A stretch of 64,000 bases of DNA from Erythroxylum novogranatense (lineage: Eukaryota > Streptophyta > Magnoliopsida > Malpighiales > Erythroxylaceae): NCBI GenBank assembly GCA_029891385.1, contig CM057233.1, forward strand, positions 48,686,063-48,750,062, in the 5' to 3' direction. The translations under genes were made by a program, and so were the position numbers. This document shows positions 11,560 through 20,985 of this stretch, piece after piece (positions within the stretch are counted from its first letter, which is position 1; every line of letters starts with the position of its first letter). The notes beneath the pieces are model-generated. The model made no database searches, was not told the DNA's origin, and saw only the letters and a list, made by a program, of their open reading frames with translations.

Positions 11560-14180
11560 TACTCACTTAAACATGAATATGACTTGAGCATTGATAAATA
11601 TCCAGGCTCGTTCAAACAAGCCATGGAATGTAGCAATTCTAAAAAATGGTTCAATGCTATGAAAGAAGAGTTGAAATCAATAGATGATAATAATGTTTGG
11701 GAATTATTTAAGTTGCTGAAAGGTGGAAAATAAATGGGTTGTCAATGGGTCTTTAAGACCAGACATGACTCACAAGGCAACATTGAAAGATATAAAACTA
11801 AACTTGTTGCCAAAGGTTACACCCAAAACGATGGTATTGACTATAAAGAGATCTTCTCTCCAATTTCACAGAAGGACTCTTTAAGAATTGTTACAGAACT
11901 GGTGGCTCATTATGATTTAGAGCTTCACCAAATGGACGTAAAGATTGCCTTTTTAAATTGTGATTTGGAAGAAGGAGTGTATATGGATCAACCAAAAGGT
12001 TTTAAACCCACAGGAAAGGACAAGTTAGTCTGTAAATTAAAGAAGTCAATATATGGACTAAAACACTACAAGAAAAATAAAGTTTACCGACGAAATTTAC
12101 TGACGAAATTTGTACATATTCCGTCGGTAAGCTTACTTAGCGACGAAATTTAGAGACGGACAAAGGCGTCGGAGATATGGCCGTCGCTAAATTTAACGAA
12201 GGACATTTTCTGTTGGTAAATTTTTCGATGGAATTACCGACGGATAAAAATTTCCATCGGTAAATTTACCGACGATTATTTTGTTCAGTCTGTAAATTTT
12301 TCTGTCAGAAAATTAGCAACGGAATTTGAATTCCGTCGGTAATTAGCGACGGAATTTTTTCCGTCTGTAAAATCCAATATATTTACCAACGGAATTTTTT
12401 TCCGTCGGTAAATTTGCTGAAAACTATTTTTTTAAAATTTACCTGCTAACTGTTTAGTTTCTCTAGAAGCCACCATGGAGAAAACATCATTATTTCAAGT
12501 AAAAGAATTAAAATATTAAACTTCATACTAAAACAGAACTGAAATTATTTTTTCAAATAACAAACATTTCATTAAACACCTTACATGCATCAGAAATTTA
12601 TTTTAACGTCATAACTAAAATCACATCTTGTCCCTTCTATCACTAACATTTATACCTTAAAGTTGTTTTCCAATAATAAAATACACAAATAAACGAAAGT
12701 AATAAATACCCAAATTAATTTTCATCTAATATATGAAGAAAAAAAACATGACAGTAGTTACAAAAATACCTCTACCAAAAGACACGATGACAATAGCTAG
12801 AGAAGACAACATCGTTGAGCAGAAAAGGAGTCCACAACAGAGAAATGGGCTCCAAGAAAACCGAAGAGAAGATGTAGGAAGAAGGAAGAAGAAGAAAGGA
12901 AAAAGAAGATAGAAGTTGGAAGGAGATGTTGGGTGAGTTCATATTTAAAAGGAATTTACCGACGGAATTACCGACGGAAAATTTCCGTTGGTAAATTCAA
13001 AAAATTTTAATACCGCCAATAATTCCCGCCGTTTTACCGACAGAATGAAAATTTCCGTCACTAAATTAATTTACCAACGGAATTTACAGTAGGTAAATTT
13101 AAATTTTTTTATTCCGCCAAAAATTCCCTCCATTTTTAGCGACGGAACGTATACCGTCGCTAAATTCTGTAGCTAATTTTGCCGCCATAAATTCCCTCCA
13201 AATTTAACGACGAGTATTAGTACCGTCGCTAAATTACTCAATTTTAGCGACAGAAATATGCTTTCCGTCTCTAATTTCTAACAGTATATTTTCCGTCGAT
13301 AATAAATTACCGACGGCCATATTGTTCCGTCGCTAATGTCCGTCGATAATTTTGCCGCGACAAATTCCCTCCAAATTTAGCGACGAATATTAGTACCGTC
13401 GCTAAATCAGTCAATTTTAGCGACGGAAAGCATATTTCCATCGCTAATTGCCTACGAAAATGTTTCCGTTGCTAATTTTTCGTCGCTAATTTACATTTTT
13501 CTTGTAGTGAAACAAGCTTCTCGACAATGATATCTTAAGTTTAATGATATCATTATGTCTTACGATTTTGTAGAAAACAATGTTGATCAATGTATCTATA
13601 TGAAGGTTAGTGGGAACAAGTTTATTATATTAGTCCTATATGTTGACGATATCCTTCTTATTGCAAATAATGTTGTTTTATTACATGATGTAAAGAATTT
13701 TCTTTCTAATAATTTTGAAATGAAAGATATGAGTGAAGCATCCTATGTGATAGGAATAGAAATATTCCAGGATAAATCACAAGGATTGTTAGGATTTTCT
13801 TAGAAAGGTTATATCGAGAAAGTATTAGAAAGATTTCAAATGACTAAAATGCTCTGCAGGGATAGTTCCAATTCAGAAAGGGGACAAATTTAGTCTAATG
13901 TAATGTCTATGAAACGATTTAGAATGTAAGGACATGGAGTCTATTCCTTATTTGTCAGTAGTTGGGAGCTTAATGTATGCTCAAACATGCACTAGGCCAG
14001 ATATCAGTTTTGCTGTTGGAATGCTAGGACGATATCAAAGTAATCCTAGAATGGACCACTGGAAAGCTGCAAAGAAAGTCCTTCGACACTTACAAGGCAC
14101 CGAGGACTATATGTTCACATATAGGAAATCAACCAATCTCGAAGTCATAGGTTATTCAGATTTAGACTATGTTGGTTGTG
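11560..14180 (+). pseudogene. Copia pol: reverse transcriptase relic split by CACTA
   Basis: The N-terminal RT part is open at 11,734-12,060 ([46 protein letters not shown]). At 12,064 the CACTA element begins. The reading resumes at 13,510 with the expected QASRQ and then the catalytic YVDD at 13,639-13,650. A stop replaces a Trp-type position at about 13,530, and another stop is at 13,801. The connection and thumb segment (PYLSVVGSLMYAQTCTRPDI) follows at 13,934. RT would copy the element RNA into DNA. Insertion of the CACTA alone would abolish the product. Confidence 0.9.
12064..13509. mobile_element. Non-autonomous CACTA (En/Spm-type) transposon
   Basis: Perfect 15 bp terminal inverted repeats CACTACAAGAAAAAT, the canonical plant CACTA terminus, and a 3 bp target duplication AAA (12,061-12,063 and 13,510-13,512). 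Each end carries several hundred bases of short subterminal repeats in both orientations, variants of TTTACCGACGGAA and TTAGCGACGGAA, up to about 12,418 on the left and from about 12,957 on the right. The 0.54 kb middle is AT-rich and has no transposase frame, so the element would depend on a transposase made elsewhere. Subterminal repeats of this kind are the known TNPA-like binding region in CACTA elements. Confidence 0.95.
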
Positions 14181-14583
14181 TAGACTCATAGAAATCTACA
14201 TTCGGTTATATGTTCTTATTACTTGGAGGAGAAATTTCTTAGAAAATTGGAAAGTAGTTCGTCTTTGTTACTTCCACTATAGAGGTTCAATTTATGGCGT
14301 GCTTTGAGGCCACGGTTCATAGATTATGGTTGCGTAACTTTATCTTAGATCTTGATCTTGTTGACAGTATTACCAGATTGTTAAGAATCTATTGTGATAA
14401 TTCTGCAGCCATATTCTTCTCTAAGAATGAAAAATATCGAAAGGGTGTGAAACATATGGATTTAAAATATTTGTCTATGAAAGAAGAAATGCAAAAACAT
14501 AAATTGTTAATTAAGCATATTGGTATTGATCTCATGATAGCGAATCCATTAACAAAAGGCTTCTGTTTATTAGTCATGTTGAA
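14080..14583 (+). pseudogene. Copia pol: RNase H relic
   Basis: The sequence reads LEVIGYSDLDYVGCVDS, then a stop, then KSTFGYMFLL, with a second stop in the EIS-W-K position. Both stops fit single transitions (for example TGG to TAG). The C-terminal piece at 14,294-14,583 has the CDNSAAIFFSKN and KHMDLKY patterns of copia RNase H and the closing 'ANPLTKG' motif. The family enzyme removes the RNA strand during cDNA synthesis. Confidence 0.85.
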
Positions 14584-14962
14584 CGGATGGGCCTTATAGA
14601 TATGTCCTTATTAGTATAGTATTTAGACACGTATATATACATATCATTGTCTTGCTTGAATTGTTATGACACTTGTGAATTCAATTACAGTCATATGTTT
14701 TTGCTCACTTACTGGTTATCCATATTATGTTGTATACAATAATTATGATTTGTGAGATAACAATTATCGTATTACCCACTTAAAGTTTGTTGAGCTGAAT
14801 TGATTTTGTGATACATGGAAGGAATTAGATTATATAACTTGTGCCCGCTATGATCCCAATAACTTAATTCAATTAAGGCTGACTTGATTTATTCCCTATA
14901 TTGTGTGCACTTAAAGTTTTATTATTAAATCACCAAGTTCTAACATGGACCAAGTGGGAGAT
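14584..14962 (+). other. Copia 3' untranslated region and polypurine tract
   Basis: No gene. The stretch ends with the purine-rich AAGTGGGAGAT directly before the 3' LTR at 14,963, the usual plant copia plus-strand primer. Confidence 0.8.
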
Positions 14963-15283
14963 TGTTAGACTATTTTATGTCCCATGTAAGTTATAGTTTC
15001 AATACCATGAAAAGCACCCAAGATAATGGTTATTGGGTATTAAATAATGGGTTGCAAATGGGTCAAAGGCCCTTTTCCTCTCTCTTCCAATTACCAAACG
15101 ACATATCGGTTGGTGATGTTATATAAGTTGAAAAAACTTATTGAATAAAGTATTTCTGAACCATTGAAGAAGTCACTAAAAGAAGCACAGAGGCAATAAA
15201 ATTATTTCAAGAAAATCAACATCTAACGAAAAACAATCATGGGTACAAGTATGCAAAATGAATCGATCCATAAATGTCTTACA
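14963..15283 (+). repeat. 3' LTR of copia element
   Basis: Starts TGTTAGACTATT and ends ATGTCTTACA, followed by the TGAGT target duplication. It is four bases shorter than the 5' LTR. Confidence 0.95.
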
Positions 15284-15288
15284 TGAGT

Positions 15289-16683
15289 GTCAATTAATTA
15301 ACACTCATGAGCATGAGAGTAAGAGGTCACAGGCGTGAGTAACTCACAGGTGTGAGTGTGAGAAGTCACTGGAATGAGAGATACAGACAAAAATTTGGGC
15401 TGAACTATTTAAGATCACACTCACTCCACCTGTCCCACCTTTTACATTCAATCTCTTTCAATTTATTTTAGATGGCTATGATTTTTTGTTAAGAGGTAGA
15501 GAAATTTCTTATGAGTTCAATGGTTTAAGTCTCATGTCATTTGGAGGTCAGACGAAGAAGATATAGCCAAAAAAACAAAAGGTGTTCATCTAGCTCTCAG
15601 CATTTCACAAGATCGCGACTCTCACCTTAAAACCTTCAAAGTTGCTATCGTGCAAACTTCAAAGTTGCTATTGTGCATTTGCACGATAGCGACTTTCATG
15701 CAAAAGTCTGAATTTCCTTAATCGCATATCCAACTTCAAACCTCCATAACTTTTGATCCAGAACTCCAAAAATTGCAAACTTTATATCAATAGAAAGCTA
15801 AAAGAGAGATCTACAATTTCATGAAGACAATTTTGTCAAAATCTTCCTAGATTAATACAATTTAATCATGGAAGTTTCAGATCAATGCTAAACTTTCTAA
15901 CTTCTCTTCTACATTCACTGCTACTTCTTCTTCCACTAAATCCTACCCCTCATATTTCATTTTTACTTTTTCTACTCTATTTCCGTTCAACTCTTTCACC
16001 ACAAATTCAAAGTACCCATAAATATGCAAGTTTACTAAAAAATCTCAAAATCCTTAAAAACAAATATCAGTTATGCAACTCTTTATATTTTGTATTTCAC
16101 ATTCTCTGCTTTCCAAAATTTTTATGCATTCTATATTTTTCTTCCCAACATCCACTTCAAACAATCTTCTTATCTCTTAACATCATCACACACCTTCTCT
16201 TAACTCTAACATTCATTCTTTTATTCATCTCTAATTTGTCTCTACATTTCACAATCATTCTCTCAAAAATTTCTAAAGTGGACTTTCAAATTTTCTTCAA
16301 CATCATTTCTCTCATTTCTATTTTCTATACATCAATTTATTGGCCAATTGGCATTTTTCCTATTACGATAATATCCCACAATTTTTGGACATTATTCAAC
16401 AAATTTAACAAAATTTGAAAATTAACAATTACACTTACCAATTAAATTTCCAATACAATAGCTTCACAATTCTCAACAATATCACATTACAATTCAATTA
16501 TACCCAGAATGTCAATGAGTGCATGTACAGTCATTTTAAATGTGTGCAGAATATCCAAATTTACATGCATGTATGCTAACAATGTGCATGAGTATGAAGA
16601 ATGCATTTTTCATAATCTCTCATTGATATCACATGTACTTTACTTTTAGGTTCTAACTCTTAATATGGGGATAGGATGTTACA
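15289..16683 (-). repeat. Host gypsy-like LTR, piece 3 of 3 (minus)
   Basis: Resumes after the copia element and ends on the plus strand ...GGATGTTACA, so the minus-strand LTR would begin TGTAACATCC. It includes an inverted-word cluster near the start, a hairpin at 15,661-15,696, and at 15,740-15,870 the reverse complement of the recurrent module 'cttcatgaa...gttatg' found in the giant LTRs. The 177-residue frame at 15,885-16,418 is low-complexity Leu/Phe/Ile sequence with no domain and lies inside the LTR, so it is not called as a gene. Confidence 0.6.
15661..15696. repeat. Inverted repeat (hairpin) in host LTR
   Basis: Arms of 17 bases, aaagttgctattgtgca and tgcacgatagcgacttt, are separated by two bases and differ at two positions, both A/G. 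The words 'gctatcgtgc' also occur just upstream at about 15,641. Confidence 0.9.
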
Positions 16684-17071
16684 TTCAAAATCCGAATGCA
16701 ATGTCGCGATTGTGATTCAGCACAATCGCGACTTCTATGTTTAACGAGGGAGGAATAGAGTTAAACATCCTTCCTTCTTTGCTTATAACTTCTTCCTTAG
16801 AAATCCAATTGACATGGGACTTGAACCATTGTACTCATAACACATTGATCTTCATCTCCACAAAATATCTTAGCCATCTGAAATCGTTTGGGAGAGATCT
16901 AGTGAAAAAGTGGGACAAGTCTGGTTAAGTGTGCACAAGCGTGAGACACTTACACCCATGAATTTTTTCATGCCTGTGAGTCACTCATACCCATGACTTC
17001 TCTTTCTCACACCCATGAGTTTTTATTGGTTTTAATTGTCACATCATGACACTGTGCTCTTTAATAGTTTA
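16684..17071 (+). repeat. Gypsy-like LTR relic, plus orientation, left part
   Basis: This begins immediately after the host LTR end. Its text is the inverted counterpart of 15,290-15,720, for example 'ctccacaaaatatcttagccatctgaaatc' here against its reverse complement near 15,465. It therefore appears to be a related LTR in the opposite direction. A perfect 12 bp inverted repeat (gtcgcgattgtg / cacaatcgcgac) is at 16,703-16,732. It was split at 17,071 by the Sirevirus and continues at 26,592. The frame at 16,737-16,928 is not called as a gene. Confidence 0.5.
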
Positions 17072-18034
17072 TGAAGTGAATCACACGTTAATATATTGAA
17101 CAATAATATGATCAAGATACACAAGAAGGGGGGGTTGAATTGTGATAAACTTTTCGTTAATCCCCTTTTAAAAAAAATTACTTGTTCTTTCGAAAACTTA
17201 TCGTAAATCAATTCGTAAACTAGTTTGAACAACTTTGTTAATCTTGAAAACTACGATATAAGTAATATGAGAGTAGAAAGAAAAACACAACAATTTATCC
17301 TGGTTCACCCCAAACCGTGGGCTACGTCCGATCCTCGATATCCTTCGAGATTTCACTATCTCAATTGTTTACAAGTATTCTTTCGATCGAGCCTCTCCGT
17401 GTCTCTTTACAAAGAAGTATTATTTTACTCTTAGCCTCTTCAGCTATCTGTAACACTTTCTAATTGAAAGAATAGTAAAGAGCTTGTTACAATAGAAATG
17501 CTCTTAACACTGCTCACTCGAAATATCGCTCACAATTTTTCTCTCGATAATCTGAAAATCAAAAGTCAATACTCGAGTTTCATGAAGTTTCATAAAGTTG
17601 CATAAAGTTGTTTCTTCTTCAATCTCGACTCTTATTTATAGTCGGGTTCTTCAACTGCTTCTTGAATATTTGCTTGAATCTTGAAAGAACGGTTATTCAG
17701 TTTGACTCAGAACTAACTCAAACCGATGTTTCTTTCTTCCTTCGATTTGTTGTATCGGTGCTTTTCTCTTGTAAAGCTTCCCGCTTTTCTTGTATCACCG
17801 CTTTTCTCTTGTAAAGCTTCCGCCTGATTTTCTTGTATCACCGCTTTTCTCTTGTAAAGCTTCCGCCTCGATTTTCTTTTGTAACGCTTTCGCTTTTCTT
17901 CAACTGATTCTTACTTGACTGATTTTTCTCCTTCACTGTTTTTACTTCTCATCGTCCATCTACTTTTCATTTGTATATTTCTCTTTGTTTATCATCAAAA
18001 TTATTTAATACGTGAAGTCCGATTTGACTTAACA
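17072..18034 (-). repeat. 3' LTR of Sirevirus-like element
   Basis: 963 bp, TG...CA. A minus-strand TATAAATA box lies at about 17,633-17,640. It is 72 bp longer than its partner, mainly because a unit of about 43 bp ('gcttttctcttgtaaagcttcc' core) is present three times at 17,760-17,870 but once in the other LTR. It also differs from the partner by many tiny indels. Frames at 17,225-17,434 and 17,608-17,814 are LTR sequence. Confidence 0.95.
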
Positions 18035-18046
18035 TTCTCCCCTTTT
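18035..18046 (-). promoter_or_regulatory. Polypurine tract of Sirevirus-like element
   Basis: The minus strand reads AAAAGGGGAGAA directly before the 3' LTR (TGTTAAGTC...). This is the plus-strand DNA primer, and the preceding 'atcatca' context is typical of Sireviruses. Confidence 0.9.
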
Positions 18047-18506
18047 GATGATAACAAATATTATGAAATAGAGAAATATGAAAGGTATCAAATTACTGAA
18101 AAGTATCACATATACAGAAGTATTAATAGATCAAAATAACTTCGCTTACGCTTTCAAAATTTCTTCTATCTTTTCCTTTCAAATTGATTCTCCTTCTCAT
18201 TCTTTCTTCTCCCTATTTGTTAGTAATCAAAAATTATTTCCCATCGCTTCACCAACTTTTTCAGATCTTCTTCATCTTCTTCATATCCTTATCAAGTTTC
18301 AACTTGTTTCTTTAAAGTCAATGATTCAAATTGCAATGAGGATTCTGTCTCAACAACTTGTGTGTCAACAACAAAGAATCGTTGTTGATAAGCTTCCATG
18401 TTTGAGACATGTGGTTCAATAATTTGGAGGAGAGGCGAGGAACATATACAACGATCAGAATATCAAGATCATAGGAATCAAGTATACGTTGCAATGTGCT
18501 TCCAAG

Positions 18507-20558
18507 TCAAGGCATAGCTTCTGCAATTGAGTTGATCTCCCACAGATGCCGATTTTGCAGAATGTTCTGTAAAATACTATAAGAACATTTTAAGTTCCCA
18601 ATCAGAAAAGAACGATACTGACCCTTTCTGATAGTGCCTCCCTGTGGATCATCTGCTGTAGCCTTAGTTTGGCTTGTTCCTGGATCTTGATAAATGCAGA
18701 TAGAACTTCCACTTCTTTTCTCTTCACATGCTTCATCAATCAATTGCACTGCTTCCGCAATCTGATCAAAAGTCATGTCATCCAAAACTAGTTCTGGTTG
18801 AACTTTCAGCTTCAGTTTCTCTTCACACTTGCGTTCAAAAAAATTTGGTGGTTGTAAATCAGGTACCACCTTGATTACTGTACTTTCCAGTATTGGATAA
18901 GAAGTAAGACGCCTCCAAATGGCTCGTGGATATGGTTCTCTTCCAACTCTCTTGATTGATCATAGAAATTTTATAACCCCTATCCAATGTATGTAGAATG
19001 TCATTATCAAATTTAACCGATTTGAAGAAGGCTTTCACAAATCTCTTTGGTTTGTCTCGGATGATGACAGATTTGGTCTTCTTCTCCTCTGTGAAAACCA
19101 ATCTGTGTTCCCAACTTTCTCTTTGAAAAGTTAAATATTTGGATGGAACATTAGTCATCACACTCAAGACTTTTTGACTAACCTTTTGTCCTATAACATG
19201 TGTAGCAATCTGTTTGCGAACAAGTGAAGACTGAAAAGTAGTAGAAACTACTTCTTCAAACATTGGATTATCAAGGACATTGTGAGTATCCTTAAGATTA
19301 CCATGCTGCCTTCCACAAGAATTTCAAAGAATATCAACCGTACAAGAATGACTTTTACGTAGTATCAACAATGATCTTTTCTTGCTGCATCTTCTTAGAC
19401 TTTGTTTACGTTGTTGGACTTCCTTCTTTGTCGCACTCATTTTCTTTCCCTTGGTGACTTTTTAGGTTGCGTTTTTTCTTTTCGTGTTCTTCTTTCCTTT
19501 TCCTCCACTTCCTTGAGACCGAAGTTTCAATCTTTTCAAGGATTGATGTCAACGACTTTGTAGCTTTTGATCTTTGCGCTCGTAATGCTTTGATTGACTT
19601 GATTCTCTGGATTGACTGGCTTCTTTCTGTTGCACAGTTTTCGCTCTGGGTGACGTTCTTGCTTGCTTTGGAATGTCACTCAGCAGTGGTTCCCCTTTAC
19701 GCTTCAAGTCACCTGATTCAAAAAATCGAACACTTCTCGACTTTGATTCCTGAGAATGTGATCTTGTTTCCTTCATAGAAGATTTCTTCAGTATACGCTC
19801 CCCCTCAATTGTTGCTTTTCTTGCCAAATCTGCTCCTTTTCTGTCTGAAAATCTCAGACCCATTTTAGCAATAGATGTTGAATCTATATAGCTTTTAACA
19901 GATATCTTCTGTCTGATTCCCCTTTCCAATCTGATGCCAGATTCTCTGAACACTCTTGTCAACAACATCCCATAAGGACAAGTGTTTGTATCCTTTATTG
20001 ATTTTACCATGTACTGATAAATCAAAAATGGTAAATCTATTGGGTGATGATTCAGAAGATGAAGAATACATTGTTCATCCAGGGTAGTGACCTAATGTCG
20101 TGAACCTATTCTTGGTAGAACACAGTCACTTAGAACCGCGAACAATACCCTTGCCTTTGGTACCAGCCAAGAGGCTCTCTTTTCAGTTGAGTTATTTTGT
20201 CCATAAAGTTGACGACTAACTTCATCTTCGTTCATCTTAAGCTTAGTCATCTATTTCGCCATATTAGTGGGTTGAACTCCATCCATCGGACATTCAAGGA
20301 CTTTCTCCAAGAACTCCTTCGTTCTTATAACAGTGTGTGTCTACATACGACACGATTGTATCGCTCTATCGATTTAGTATTCTTCCGTAACTCATAAACT
20401 TCTTGTAGATAAACTTCATCTCGTATTTGAAAGAAGTTTCTCCATCCTGCCGCCATTATCTCCTATCTATATCCATCTCGTTCTTTTCTTAGTTCTTCAA
20501 GTTTACCAATCTTCCCCACCGATCTCGGATCAACTCGCAAAATAGGCTTGACATTCAT
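18507..20558 (-). pseudogene. Accessory (env-position) ORF of Sirevirus-like element, broken
   Basis: Downstream of pol, minus-strand frames at about 20,558-20,026, 20,025-19,549, 19,263-18,859 and 18,869-18,507 appear to be parts of one reading frame broken by stops and shifts. A possible start is ATG at 20,558 followed by a basic region. The part around 20,000 reads ..NTCPYGMLLTRVFRESGI.., which resembles the 'fpslit.lc..aGV' region of the plant transposon-associated domain (Transposase_32-like); upstream 'RVLFAVLSDCVLPR' fits the same domain. The next piece is Lys/Arg/Ser-rich and looks disordered. Sireviruses often carry an ORF here, but I see no clear signal peptide or membrane segment and do not call it an envelope protein. 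Confidence 0.55.
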
Positions 20559-20754
20559 CTTGCTGATTCGATTGAGTAGGAACTTGCTTGAAGAAATTTC
20601 AGAGATTTTAAGAGAACTAGCAATTTCGAATTCGTAGAAATCCCAAAAGTCGCTTTTAGGATATTATAGCGAATTCTAGAACGATTGTACTTCTCGATGA
20701 TCGACAGTTTTTCCTCTAAAACTTTTTTGTGAAAGAAGTTTTATATCTGAAACC

Positions 20755-20985
20755 GTCTAACGCCGTTAACTCCACCGTTCCACTATCTTTTCTTTTTGAA
20801 AAATCAGATGATCAAACTGTTAACTCCACCGTCTATCTGTCTTGTCTTTTTGAAAAACTAGATGAATGGTCCGTTAACTCCTCCGTCTGTCTGTTTTGTC
20901 TTTATGAAAAACCAGATGAATGGTCCGTTAACTCCTCCGTTTGTCTGTTTTGTCTTTATGAAAAACCAGATGAATGGTCCGTTAA
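20755..20985. repeat. 54 bp tandem repeat between pol and the accessory ORF
   Basis: About four copies of a 54 bp unit ('ccgttaactcctccgtctgt...ccagatgaatggt'); the two rightmost are nearly identical and the left ones more diverged. They make a spurious plus-strand frame of repeated 'KPDEWSVNSSV' type. The array lies just past the pol stop at 20,956 and overlaps its end. Confidence 0.9.

Larger units (their letters stand above)
7365..15283 (+). mobile_element. Ty1/copia LTR retrotransposon, degenerate, with nested CACTA
   Basis: A complete element of 7.9 kb: LTRs of 325 and 321 bp with TG...CA ends, a primer site, a polypurine tract and a 5 bp target duplication TGAGT at 7,360-7,364 and 15,284-15,288. 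The domain order is gag, protease, integrase, reverse transcriptase, RNase H, which defines Ty1/copia. Without the CACTA insertion it would be about 6.5 kb. Every domain carries stops or shifts, many explained by C-to-T or G-to-A changes, so it is dead. It inserted into the minus-oriented host LTR. The lineage within copia was not decided. Confidence 0.95.

Noticed and set aside
12064..13509. Regular 'cgacggaattt' repeats considered as a CRISPR-like array
   Set aside because: The repeats occur in both orientations with irregular spacing and sit inside CACTA terminal repeats in plant DNA.
15885..16418. 177-residue plus-strand frame that looks like a membrane protein
   Set aside because: Low-complexity Leu/Phe/Ile reading of pyrimidine-rich LTR sequence; no domain, and it lies within an LTR that has boundaries on independent grounds.
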